DNA from: Coenobita brevimanus
Taxonomy: Eukaryota; Arthropoda; Malacostraca; Decapoda; Coenobitidae
Reading direction: 5' to 3'
NCBI GenBank assembly: GCA_032717465.1
Contig: CM064657.1
Span: 25,485,319 to 25,549,318, forward strand
DNA length: 64,000 nt
Part shown: in pieces, positions 19,805-30,510 of the stretch
How the letters are laid out: each line of letters opens with the position of its first letter
Position numbering within the stretch: the first letter of the stretch is position 1
Made by a program: the position numbers and the translations under genes
The notes under the pieces: model-generated
Told to the model about the DNA's origin: nothing
Seen by the model: the letters and a program-made list of their open reading frames with translations, nothing else
The model's database searches: none

Positions 19805-22578
19805 TTACCTATTTGTATATATCTATTTGTAGTATACAGGAATTGAGCGATGCTCGTGTTGTCCTGTCTCCATATCCACATTTATCTGGTTTACTTTTAC
19901 ACACATGAATGTTTTTCTCCTGCACCACCTTATGTATTTACCCAATATACGTAATTGAGATACACACAAAATATGCTATGCTCGTGGGTTCCCAACGCTG
20001 TTTCTCAGTAACTCAAATTTAGCTTTAAACTCATTTAAGTTTTTAGACTGGATGATCTCTTTGTCAAGGCTATTCCATAAATCTATACTTCTGTAAGGAA
20101 AGCTATGTTTCTTGATGTCTTTCAAGCAGCTTTAATTTTTGAATTTCATTCCGTGTCCTCTTGTTGCTCTCTTATCCCATAAAAACAGATCTTGGTCAAT
20201 TTTATCTACTCCCACCATGGTCTTAAACACTGCAATCATGTCTCTACTCTTTCTCCTTTCCTCTAAGGAAGGCAAATCCAGCTTTTCTAGTCTCTCTCTG
20301 TATGACAGATCTTCCGGACTGGGGACCATCTTGGTTGCTGTTCTTTGTATTCTCTCAATCTTGTTTATATCTTTCTTTTTGTATGGGGACCACACTACTG
20401 CTGCATATTCTAACCTGGGGCGGATCATGGCCACTATCAAGTTTTTCATCATCTCCTCATCCATATAATGAAATGCTACTCTTATGTTAGTCAGGAGTTT
20501 ATAAGTCTCTCTAACTATCTTATTAATGTGCTTTTCAGGTGACAAACTATCTTGGACCAGCACTCCCAAGTCTTTCTCTTCTCTCATTTTAGTGATTAAT
20601 ACATTACCCAACAAATAATTCAGTGATGGCCTCCTGGTACTTTTATACCCATTTCCAATATTTTACATTTCTTTACATTAAATTTCATTTCCCACATCCG
20701 GCTCCAATCATGTACTCTATCCAGATCCTTCTGCAGCATTTTACAATCCTCCTCAACCTCTACCTTCCTCAAGATCTCTACATCGTCAGCAAACAGACTT
20801 GCATAACTGTTCACTCCATCTACCATATCATTTACGTAAATCAGGAACATTACTAGCGCCAACACCGAGCCTTGAGGAACTCCACTTGTTACTTCCCTCC
20901 ATCCAGACATCCTATCCTTTATTACTGTTCTCATTTGTCTGTCCCTTAAAAAGTCTCTCATCCATTCCAGGAGTTTCCCCTTCAGTCCTCCTCTATATTC
21001 TAGTTTCCACATTAGTCTCTTATGAGGTACCTTGTCAAAGGCCTTCTCTAAGTTTAAGTACACACAGTCCACCCAACCATCTCTCTCCTGTACCACGTCA
21101 GTCGCTCTTGAGTAAAAGCTCAACAAGTTAGAAACACATGACCTTCCACTTCTGAATCCAAACTTACATTCGGCCAAAATATTCATCTCTTCTAGATATT
21201 TTATCCATCTGTCTTTCAGGATTCTCTCGCACAATTTTGCGACCATGCTGGTCAGAGACACTGGTCTATAATTCAGGGGTTCTTCCCTGTTTCCTCCCTT
21301 ATAAATTGGTACCACATTTGCCCTCTTCCATTCTTTTGGCACTTTCCCCTCTTCCAGAGAACACATAATTAAACTGTGAATTTTATCCACCAGTTGTTCT
21401 CTGCATTCCTTCAGTACCCAGTTAGAAATTCCATCAGGTCCTGGGGCTTTCCTTACATCTTGGGTTTCCAATAATTTGTACACTTCCTGTACCTCCACTT
21501 TTATATCTTTTATCACCGGTACATATCTAGTCACTCCCTCCCCTTCCACAAACTCTTTTTCATTAGTGAAAACTGATTGGAAACATTTGTTCATTATTTC
21601 AGCTTGCATTGCTGCATCTTTATAGACCTCTCCTTTTACTTTCAATTTGGAGATCCCTTCCTTTTGTTTCAGTTTGCCATTAACAAATTTATAAAACAGT
21701 TTGGGTTCATCCTTGCATTTGTCTATTATACCTTTTTCAAAATTCCATTCTTCTTCTCTACGTATTCTTGTGTATTCATTTCTAGTTCTTTTATATTCTT
21801 CCTTTGTTCTGGTGTTGCCTCTCTTTCTCCAGTTGTTCCACGCCTTATCTCTCTCTTTTTTTGCTATCATACACCTTCTATTAAACCACTCCTTTTTCCT
21901 GTTTTCTTTCCCTCTTACTGTTGGTACAAATTATTCCATTCCCAAATTATAGAGGTCTAGAAAGATATCCCACTTCCTTTGTATGTCTCTTGTTTCTGAA
22001 TTTTCTCCAATCTGCATTTTCAAAAAATTTTCTCAGTCCTGTGAAATTAGCTTTCCCAGAGCTGTATCTTCCCTTTCTATGAAGCTCATCTCTTTGCTCG
22101 ACGTTCCCTATTATCATCTGGTATACAATGACCATATGATCACTTTTTCCTGTAGGACAGAAATATTTCAATGATTCTATTACATCGGGTTCTTTGGTAA
22201 ACAGTAAATCTAACCTTGCTGGTGTGTCCTCACCTTGGAACTGTGTCTCTTCTTTGACCCATTGCGTCATCACATTATTCATTATTATATTTAATAATAT
22301 AGTGCCCCATGAATCCTTGCTGCCTCCTGAGTCCCATTCCTCCTAGTTCACCTCTTTACAGTTAAAGTCACCCACCAAAATTATATTGTTGCTTTTCTGA
22401 ATTGTTTTTTGTAAATAACTAGCCATATTTGACAACATCACCTGCTATTCGTCATCATTCCATGCTCTCGTCTTAGGGGGAACATACACTACCGCCATAT
22501 CTCACTTGACTTTCTCTCCAGTTTCTAATTTCGTATATATCACTTGAGTCCTGCCTTCTCCCATTTCCTCGGTATCTA

Positions 22579-23575
22579 CAGTCAGCTCAATGGAAGTCTG
22601 GACCCTCTAATTCGCACCATACATTTGGTAGGGTCCAAGAAATATTGTAGGAAAATTCCTATAGTCAGTGGATTTTTTTCTGGTGGCTTCTAGCAACTTT
22701 ATAGGCTTACCACCAAATGCTGTGAGATTATTAGCTCAGTGCCTGCCTGACTTTGGATGGGAAAGCACGTCAGATTTTCTTGTCCTGACTGGCACTTGTT
22801 AATTTCAAAACTCTCGTTTTCACACCCTCCTCTGCCTTAGTAAATCATTGGAGATGGGTCCGAAGCCATTAACTGATGTAGAAAAAGCCCAAATTTTAGC
22901 TATGAGAGAGGAAAATGTAAAAATTAAGGATATTTGTATGCAAACTGGGCGAGGAAAATCTACCGTTATGGCACTTCTCTCTGCTGCCTGCCACCTGCAA
23001 AAAAACACAATTCCCCAACATAAAGACAGGCTAGGACCTAAAAGGAAGACATCACCAATTACAGACAGGTTAATGAAGCAAGCTGTGATAAAAGACCCAC
23101 ATTTGACTGCTAGACAGCTGAAAGATATGTACCCAGAGTTGCTGAAAGATGTGTCTGAAAGAACCATACAGCATCGACTTCAGAAAGACTTCAAGATCCC
23201 CAGCCGTACTGCTGCACTGAAGCCTCTCAATTTTTACATTTTCCTTTCTCATAGTTAAAATTCGGGCTTTTCCTACATCAGTTAGTGGCTTCGGACCCAT
23301 CTCCGATGATTCACTAAGGCAGAGGAGGGTGTGAAAACGAGAGCTTCGAAATTAACAAGTGCCAGACAGGACAAGAAAATCTGACGTGCTCTCCCACCCA
23401 AAGTCAGGCAGGCACTGAGCTAATAATCTCACAGCATGTGGCGGTAAGCCTATAGAGTTGCTAGAAGCCACCAGAAAAAAATCCACCGACTACAGGAATT
23501 TTCCTACAATATTTCTTGGACCCTACCAAATATATGGTGCGAATTAGAGGGTCCAGACTTCCATTGCGCCGACTG
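22579..23575. mobile_element. Tc1-type foldback derivative (inverted arms about 345 bp)
   Basis: TA duplications at 22577-22578 and 23576-23577. Ends are CAGTCAGCTCAATGGAAG and, on the reverse, CAGTCGGCGCAATGGAAG. The arms (22579-22926 and 23230-23575) are long inverted copies that each carry the TIR, the 5' UTR and the first ~25 codons of a Tc1-like transposase. The middle (22927-23229) continues the N-terminal half of the transposase. The catalytic domain is absent. Confidence 0.88.
22854..23258 (+). pseudogene. Tc1-like transposase, N-terminal DNA-binding half only
   Basis: Starts at ATG 22854 (MGPKPLTDVEKAQILAMREE). Two helix-turn-helix (paired-like) segments follow, with the motif GPKRKTSPITDRLMKQ and the end SERTIQHRLQKDFKIPSRTAA, which matches the N-terminal ~120 residues of Tc1-family transposases. 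At codon ~126 it runs into the inverted right arm and stops after a short out-of-context tail. The DDE/D region is gone. The same start codons are repeated on the minus strand in the right arm (from about 23300 leftward). Confidence 0.85.
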
Positions 23576-23844
23576 TACATTGATGTTGTTCTTCACTGCT
23601 ATCATCACTCCTCCTCCCGTTTTTTCTTTTCGGTCTCTTCTCCACAGATTGTATTTACCGTCTCCCAAATGAACATCAATATCCTCTCTTAATTTGGTCT
23701 CTACAAAGCACATGACATCAGGTTCCTATTCTCACAAGAAATCATTAATTTCAAGCTTTGCCGATATTAAACCATCAGTATTAGTGTATATCACCTTTAA
23801 ATTATTTTTTATGTTTTTTATACCCTCTTCTCTCCTTCTCTCCA

Positions 23845-24798
23845 TCAGTACCACTTCCTCAATTTCTGATCTTTCATAGCTATTCCCCTTAGTTTCCTTC
23901 GCTTCTGTTTCCTTATATACCACTTCCTTACTTTCATATCCATTACTCTCCAAAAAAAAATATTACATTCTTCCTTTGACCTCTTATAATTTTTTTTCTT
24001 TACTTGATCCTTCATTGATTTTAAAACTTCGCTTTCTTCTTCATTCAGATCTTTTCTTATTATAATATTTTCCATCCTTGCCTCTTTGCTTAATTTCCAG
24101 GCCATTTTGAGTATATCATTTACTAAACTTTCTGATGTCAACTTGACTCTCATTGGTCTTGTTTCCCCTTTCTTATAAGGCCCTATCCTCCTTACTTCCT
24201 CAATTCCTTTTACCCACTTGTCTCCTTCGGGGTCAATTTTGCCTAATATACCTCTCACCAGGTTCGTGTCTCTCTCGAGTCTCACGAACCTAACCTTTTC
24301 CTCCTCCTCGCTGATTCCAAATATTACCACGCATCTGTTCCTTTCTACAGTTTCTCTCACTATTTTCTCTTTTTTCTTCAGTATTTTCACTACATTTTCT
24401 TCCATCTTTTTCTTGTTCATTTCCCTTTCTTCCTGGATGATTTCTCTTAAGCTGACCACTTCTTTCTGTTCTTCTTCTACGTGTGCCCACTTTGCCTTAT
24501 GTTCTTCTAATACACTACTTACCTTCTCTGTTATGTTAGTACTCTCTTCTAGTTTCCTCCTCAATTCAATATTTTCACGCTTCAAATTTCTGATTTCTTC
24601 ATTCGCCGTCTCATTGGACTGGATCAGACTCTGTATAGTAATTTCCGTATTCTCAGACACGTCCTTTAACACTAAATTCTCCACTTTCTTTTCAAGTTCA
24701 CTAATCCTTATTATCAATGTTTTAACCAGATCCATGATATTAGTATTTCTATCAAATTCTGGAAATTCGAGTCCCTCAGTGTTTACATTTTCAGCCAT
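23845..24798 (-). CDS. ORF1 protein of LINE-A copy A6
   Basis: An intact 317-codon ORF from ATG at 24798-24796. It is closely similar to ORF1 of A5: coiled coil (ISELEKKVENLVLKDV, KREN.ELRRKLEES), the RRM-like part (NRCVVIFG, GETRPMRVKLTSES) and IIIRKDLNEEE. It is about 20 codons longer at the C-terminus because the stop used by A5 (AAATAG) reads AAACAG here. A nine-T run at 23952-23960 lies near the end where ORF2 starts in the -1 frame. Function as for A5 ORF1. Confidence 0.88.
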   Translation of the reverse strand: MAENVNTEGLEFPEFDRNTNIMDLVKTLIIRISELEKKVENLVLKDVSENTEITIQSLIQSNETANEEIRNLKRENIELRRKLEESTNITEKVSSVLEEHKAKWAHVEEEQKEVVSLREIIQEEREMNKKKMEENVVKILKKKEKIVRETVERNRCVVIFGISEEEEKVRFVRLERDTNLVRGILGKIDPEGDKWVKGIEEVRRIGPYKKGETRPMRVKLTSESLVNDILKMAWKLSKEARMENIIIRKDLNEEESEVLKSMKDQVKKKNYKRSKEECNIFFWRVMDMKVRKWYIRKQKRRKLRGIAMKDQKLRKWY

Positions 24799-25252
24799 AT
24801 TGGATGTTGGTTACTGTAGCAAAAACAGCTTTTACCGAAAACTACTACAAAACACTCATGTACATTCTTCCCAATAAATCTTTACATTTTTGGTAGTCTA
24901 TATTAACTTGCAATATTTTAAACTTAAAACAAAACCATAGGAGACAGGGTAAACATAATTCCTGGAAACTACTTAAGGTATGCAGCCTGGGCCTGGGAGC
25001 TGTTGAGAGACACGTCCGTCCGTTGTGGCTGTTCGTGTGTGTGTATTTACCTGCCTATTTGTATTTACCTATTTGTAGTATACAGGAATTGAGCAATGCT
25101 CGTGATGTCCTGTCTCCATATCCACATTTATCAAGTCTACCTTTACACACATGAATGTTTTTCTCATGCACCACCTCTTTGTCTAAGTCGTTCCAAATAT
25201 TTAAGTATTTACCTAATATACCTAATTGTGATATACACGGAATGTACTATGC

Positions 25253-28204
25253 TCATGGGTTTCTGTTGCTGTTTCTCAGTAAGTCAAATTTAGCTTTAAA
25301 CTCGTTTAAGTTTTTAGACTGGATGATCTCTTTGTCCAGGCTATTCCATAAGTCTATACTTCTGTAAGGAAAGCTACATTTCTTGATATCCATCAAGCAG
25401 CTTAACTTTTTCAATTTTATTCCGTGTCCTCTTGTTCCTCTCTTATCCCATACAAACAGATCTTCTTGGTCAATTTTATCTACTCCCACCATGGTCCTGA
25501 ACACTGCAATCATGTCTCCCCTCTTTCTCCTTTCCTCTAAGGAAGGCAAATCCAGTTTTTCCAGCCTCTCTCTGTATGACAGGTCTGTCAGACTGGGGAC
25601 CATCTTGGTTGCTGTTCTTTGTATTCTCTCAATCTTGTTTATATCTTTCTTTTTGTGTGGGGACCACACTACCGCTGCATATTCTGACCTGGGGCGGATC
25701 ATGGCCACTATCAATTTTTTCATCATCTCCTCATCCATATAATGAAATGCTACTCTTATGTTAGTCAAGAGTTTGTAAGTCTCTCCAACTATCTTGTTAA
25801 TGTGCATTTCTGGTGACAAACCATCTTGGACCAGCACTCCCAAATCTTTCTCTTCTCTCCTTTTTGTGATTAATTCATTCCCCAACAAATAATTCAGTGA
25901 TGGCCTCGTGGTACTTTTACCCATTTCCAATATTTTACATTTCTTTACATTAAATTTCATTTCCCACGTCCAGCTCCAATCGTGTATCCTATCCAAATCC
26001 TGCTCAAGCTCTACCTTCCTCAAGATCTTTACATCAACAGCAAACAGACTTGCATAACTGTTCACTCCATCTACCATATCATTTACGTAAGTCAGGAACA
26101 TTACTGGCGCCAACACCGAGCCTTGAGGGACTCCACTTGTTACTTCCCTCCATCCAGACATCCTATCCTTTATTACTGTCCTCATTTGTCTGTCTCTCAA
26201 AAAGTCTCTCATCCATTCCAGAAGTTTCCCCTTCAGTCCTCCTATATATTCTAGTGTCCACATTAGTCTCTTATGAGGTACCTTGTCAAAGGCCTTCTCT
26301 AAGTCTAAGTACACACAATCCACCCAACCATCTCTCTCCTGTACCACGTCAATCGCTCTTGAGTAAAAGCTCAACAAGTTAGAAACACATGACTTTCCAC
26401 TTCTGAATCCAAACTGACATTCAGCCAAAATATTAATCTCTTCCAGATATTTTATCCATCTGTCTTTCAGGATTCTCTCACACAATTTTGCGACCATGCT
26501 GGTTAGAGACACTGGTCTATAATTCAGGGGTTCTTCCCTGTTTCCTCCCTTGTAAGTTGGTACCACATTTGCCCTCTTCCATTCTTGTGGCACTTTCCCC
26601 TCTTCCAGTGAGCATACGATTAAACTGTGAATTTTATCCGCCAGTTGTTCTTTGCATTCCTTCAGTACCCAATTAGAAATTCCATCAGGTCCTGGGGCTT
26701 TCCTTACATCTTTAGTTTCCAGTAATTTATACACTTCCTGTACCTCCACTTTTATATCTTTTATCACCTGAACATTTCTAATCACTCCCTCCCCTTCCAC
26801 AAGCTCCTTTTCTTTAGTGAAAACTGACTGGAAACGTTTGTTTATTATTTCTGCTTGCATTGCCGCATCCTTAAAGACCTTTCCTTCTGCTTTCATTTTG
26901 GTGATTCCTTCCTTTTGTTTCAGTTTGCCATTAACAAATCTATAAAATAGTTTGGGTTCATTCTTGGATTTGTCTATTATACCTTTTTCAAAATTCCTTT
27001 CTTCTTCTGTATGTATTCTTGTGTATTCATTTCTTGTTCTTTTATATTCTTCCTTTGTTCTGTTGTTACCTCTCTTTCTCCAATTGTTCCACGCCTTATC
27101 TCTCTCTTTTTTTGCTATCATACACCTTCTATTAAACCACTCCTTTTTCCTGTTTTCTTTCCCTCTTACTCTTGGTACAAATTTTTCCACTCCCAAATTA
27201 TAGAGGTCTAGAAAGGTATCCCACTTCCTCTGTATCTCTCTTGTTTCTCTGAATTTTCTCCAGTCTTCATTTTCAAAAAAGTTTCTCAATCCTGTAAAAG
27301 TTGCTTTCCCAAAGTTGTATCTTCCCTGTCTATGAAGCTCGTCTCTTGGCCTGACATTCCCTGTTAACATCTGGAACTCAGTGACCACATGATCACTCTT
27401 TCCTAAAGGACAGAGATATTTCAATGATTCTATTACATCGGGTTCTTTGGTAAACAGCAAATCTAACCTTGCTGGTGTGTGCTTACCTCGAAACCGTGTC
27501 TCTTCTTTGAGCCATTGCGTCATCACATGATTCATTATTATATTTAATAACATAGTGCCCCACGAATCCTCGCCGCCTCCCGAGTACCATTCCTCCTAGT
27601 TCACCTCTTTACAGTTAAAGTCACACTCCAAAATTATATTATTGATTTTCTCAATTATTTTTTGCAAATAGCTAGCCATATCTGACAACATCTCATGGTA
27701 TTCGTCATCCTTCCATGCTCTCGTCTTTGGGGGAACATACACTACCGCCATATCTCTCTTAACATTCTCTTCAGTTTCTAATTTCATATATATCACTTCA
27801 GCCCTGCCTTCTCCCATTTCCACAGTATCTACATTTATGTTGTTCTTCACTGCTGTCATCACTCCTCCCTTTTTTTCTTTTCTGTCTTTTCTCCACAGTT
27901 TGTATTTACCAGCTCCCAAATGAACATCAATATCTTCTCTTAATTTGGTCTCTACAAAGCACATGACATCAGGTTCATGTTCTCTCAAGAAATCATTAAT
28001 TTCGACCCTTGTCGCTATGAAACCATCAGCATTAGTATATATCACCTTCAAATTATTTTTGACGTTTTTAATACCCTCTTCTCTCCTACTCTCTGTCCGT
28101 ACCACTTCCTCAACTTCTGATCTTTCACAGCCATCCCCCTTAGTTTCCTTCACTTCTATTTCCTTAAATACCACTTCCTTACTTTCATATCCATTACTCT
28201 CCAA
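25253..28204 (-). pseudogene. ORF2 of A7: endonuclease-reverse transcriptase with one nonsense codon
   Basis: About 984 codons in one frame; the only break is TAG at 27596-27598 (Trp codon of KEVNWEEW). Endonuclease motifs YTNADG, VETKLRED, YVPPKTRAW and SDHVVTEFQ are present, but the GDFN box reads ECDFN. The RT is complete except that the FADD box reads FAVDVK, so one catalytic Asp is changed to Val. Both changes predict an inactive enzyme even if the stop were read through. Confidence 0.88.
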
Positions 28205-28361
28205 AAAAAAGTATTACATTCTTCCTCTGTCCTCTTATCATTTTTTTCCTTTACTTCTTCCTTTAATGATTTTAAAACTTCTCTTTCTTCTTCATTCAGA
28301 TCTTTTCTTATTATAATATTTTCCATCCATGCCTCTTTGCTTAATTTCCAGGTCACTTTAA

Positions 28362-28366
<5 letters not shown>
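28156..28366 (-). pseudogene. ORF1 of A7, C-terminal remnant
   Basis: About 65 codons (TWKLSKEAWMENIIIRKDLN... to KVRKWYLRK) identical in plan to the A5 ORF1 end, with the T8 run (28203-28210) and the -1 frame overlap with ORF2. Truncated at the TG run. Confidence 0.85.

Positions 28367-28411
<45 letters not shown>
28367..28411. repeat. (TG)n microsatellite
   Basis: About 22 TG units between the truncated 5' edge of A7 and the 3' end of the LINE-D fragment. It is also the outer end of the left arm of the large inverted repeat. Confidence 0.98.
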
Positions 28412-28412
<1 letters not shown>

Positions 28413-28665
28413 CTTCCTAATTTTTCTTACCTAATTGCATCTTTACAGGAATGAGTCAAACTTGTCCCGTATTCTGAACCACTTTTATCTTCCATATTTT
28501 TAAATTTATGAATAGTTTTGACACACACTGCTTGATTCAGTAGTGCATCCCACTGATCAGTTGCTCTATATGGGAAACTAAATTTCCTTATGTCTTTATC
28601 AACTCTCTTTTTATGCAGTTTTTTGTAGTGTCCTCTTGCTGTTTTTCCCCACAGGTTATATTCTC
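28412..28665 (-). mobile_element. LINE-D 3' fragment (left copy)
   Basis: On the minus strand it encodes the tail of an RT related to but distinct from LINE-A (FPYRATDQWDALLNQAVC, then HKFKNMEDKSGSEYG) followed by a short 3' UTR ending GGAAGAA and CA units. It is heavily 5'-truncated. The same fragment is present inverted at 31693-31948. Confidence 0.8.
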
Positions 28666-29325
28666 ATTTAAATTCATGGCTCGCATAATGCACGATTACA
28701 TAGCGCAATATATGTCAAAGCACAGAAGGTGCCATTTGTATTCAAAAAATGTCACAACACGAAAAAATTAAGTATAATGCGGTTGGAGGAAGCTGCCCAT
28801 TTTATACAGCACCTTACTATGTACTGACAATTGATATAACGTGGCAGGAGGCCCCAATTTGTTTCAAAGGTATGCTATGTGGCCAATGATAGAGAGAATG
28901 CAGTGCAAGGCATAAAATTTTACAGTAAAACCTCACTAGAATGGACTAATTGGGGCCCAAGCCATTCTGAAGAAAGCAAAACTTCGGAAAAAGCGACGTA
29001 CGGACTTAACCCCCTACTAAGATACTGTCATACATGAAAAGCATTATGGTCACAATCCTGCTTCACCCCACCAGTTCCTTCTGACTTGGGGTATTATCCC
29101 ATTTACCTCTTAACTTTTCTCAAATGCCACTATATAAAATTTATTGCATTGCACAGTGTAATTTTAGTAAGGTTTAGACTCGATAAACGCCATATGAAAC
29201 ACACACAAGAAGATAATTCATACATGAAAAGTGTCATGGCCACCATCCTGCTTCACCCCACCAGTTCTTTCTAACTCATTACAGTATCCCTTTTGCCTCT
29301 TAGCAATCTGCGCTCTGTCTATAAC

Positions 29326-29326
<1 letters not shown>

Positions 29327-29387
<61 letters not shown>

Positions 29388-29512
29388 CAGAGAGAGAATG
29401 AGTGAGTGAGAGAGTGAGTGAGTGAGAGAGTAGGTGAGTGAGAAAGTGAGTGAGATAATGAGTGAGAAAATGTGTGAGTATGAAAATGAATAAGAGAATG
29501 AGTGAGTGAGAT
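29327..29512 (+). repeat. (TG)n followed by (GAGT/GAGA)n simple repeat
   Basis: About 22 TG units, then GA-rich units (GAGAGA, GTGAGTGA) to about 29512. Low-complexity; the open frames across it (His/Thr/Ser/Leu repeats) are not genes. Confidence 0.95.
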
Positions 29513-29700
29513 GGGGTGGGGGGGTAGTAGTTCTTGTCTCCCTCCCTGTCCCCCCACCCTCCCCCACCCTTATTTGTCTCCCTCTCCTTCCCACTGCCCT
29601 CCCTCACCCCCACTTGTCTCCCTCCCTTTCCTCTCGCCCTCCCCCACTCCTGCTTGTCTCCCTCCCTCTCCCCCCTGCCCACCCCTGCTCCCCACTTAGC
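29513..29700 (+). repeat. C-rich minisatellite in T2
   Basis: Roughly four imperfect ~50 bp units containing TTGTCTCCCTCCC and CCCCACC blocks. No coding meaning. Confidence 0.75.
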
Positions 29701-29999
29701 TCACTGCCTATGGGCTGTCAGTTGCCCTGAACTGCACCTCCCACTGCCTCACCTTCTTACATGTGATGTTTGATGTCTCATTTTTTAGCTGATGCAATCT
29801 GCGCTCTGTCTATAACTTGCTGCAGTGTGTTTTCTAACTACATTATGACTTACTACGACGGACTGCACTAGACCGGAATTCGCTTTATTCGGAGTCGAGG
29901 AGCCGACTGGAATTATTTCTTGTATATAAACTCCAAAAAGCTAGAAGCAGACCGGACTGCCTAACCTCAGGCCAGGGCAGCCATATTGTCGATGCAGTT

Positions 30000-30510
30000 T
30001 GTGTGTTCGTGTGTCAGTTGGTGGTGGGCTGGTGGTGTTACTGTTGTTCCCCTGTGCTCTGGCCTTAGTCTGACCCACATCATTTCCCTGGAAATCCCTG
30101 ATATACTGCTTGAGGATGACAAATGTTAAGTGAAATATACAAAGTGAACATCTTTAGTTTTTAAAATCGTAAATATAAAGGTGCATAAAGTGCACTGTAC
30201 AGTTTGAAAAGTGTTTAAAATTAAGTTATACCAATAAAGTATAACTTAATTTTAAACACTTTATCACATGGAGAGCGGTTTGTGTTTGTGCATCAGTTGG
30301 TGGTGGGCTGGCTTCTGGTGGCATCACTATTGTTCCCACATGCTCTGCCTCAGTCAACCCACATCATTTCCCCGGAAGTCCCTGATATACTGCTCGAGGA
30401 TCACGAGTGATAAGTGAAATATACAAAGTGAACATCTTTAGTCTCTAAGATCGTAAAAAATAAGGTGTATAAAGTGTACAGTACAATATTTGAAAAATGC
30501 TTAGAATTAA
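30000..30510 (+). repeat. Diverged tandem duplication inside T2
   Basis: Two copies of a ~230 bp segment (about 30000-30230 and 30284-30510) sharing GTCAGTTGGTGGTGGGCTGG, CCCACATCATTTCCC, CTGATATACTGCT and AAGTGAAATATACAAAGTG blocks. They are separated by the hairpin at 30210-30260. Confidence 0.8.
30210..30260 (+). repeat. Perfect 22 bp inverted repeat (hairpin)
   Basis: AGTGTTTAAAATTAAGTTAT-AC (30210-30231) is followed by a 7-base spacer CAATAAA and its exact reverse complement (30239-30260). It lies between the two duplicated segments. Confidence 0.95.

Larger units (their letters stand above)
20132..23953 (-). pseudogene. ORF2 of A6, disrupted
   Basis: Endonuclease start at 23953-23504, cut by the foldback element. 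The second endonuclease part runs about 22576-21947 and contains GDFNCKEVN followed by an in-frame TAG (22343-22345), plus a frameshift before a 111-codon stretch. The RT occupies 21870-20620 (416 codons, all blocks to SLFADDVE). A 2 bp insertion near 20647 shifts into the C-terminal frame (20614-20132). The TAG is at the same codon as the one in A7. Confidence 0.85.
19803..25034 (-). mobile_element. LINE-A copy A6, full length, interrupted by a foldback DNA element
   Basis: The 5' edge GGCTGTTCG at 25034 matches A5 exactly in type. It carries an intact ORF1, a damaged ORF2 and a 3' UTR whose outer module is shorter than in A3/A5/A7 (junction near 19930). A 997 bp Tc1-derived foldback is inserted at a TA (22577-22578). 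Without it the element is about 4.2 kb. Confidence 0.9.
25045..28366 (-). mobile_element. LINE-A copy A7, 5'-truncated in ORF1, young
   Basis: The 3' end (GGTAAATACACACAC) follows a short TG stretch (25035-25044) next to the full 5' edge of A6. It contains the double 3' module, a complete ORF2 with a single nonsense codon and the last ~65 codons of ORF1. Truncation at 28366 coincides with a TG run. Confidence 0.9.
28367..29302 (+). repeat. Left arm of a large inverted repeat
   Basis: The arm reads: (TG)n, LINE-D 3' end, about 255 bp of unassigned sequence, then the left end of Tigger-like element T2 up to ...CCCTTTTGCCTCTTAG. The reverse complement of 31047-32013 gives the same text with only scattered differences by eye. 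Arms are separated by about 1.74 kb. Confidence 0.9.

Noticed and set aside
29218..29773. Several overlapping open frames rich in His/Thr/Ser/Leu/Pro on both strands
   Set aside because: They are translations of TG, GA and C-rich simple repeats and have no family resemblance.
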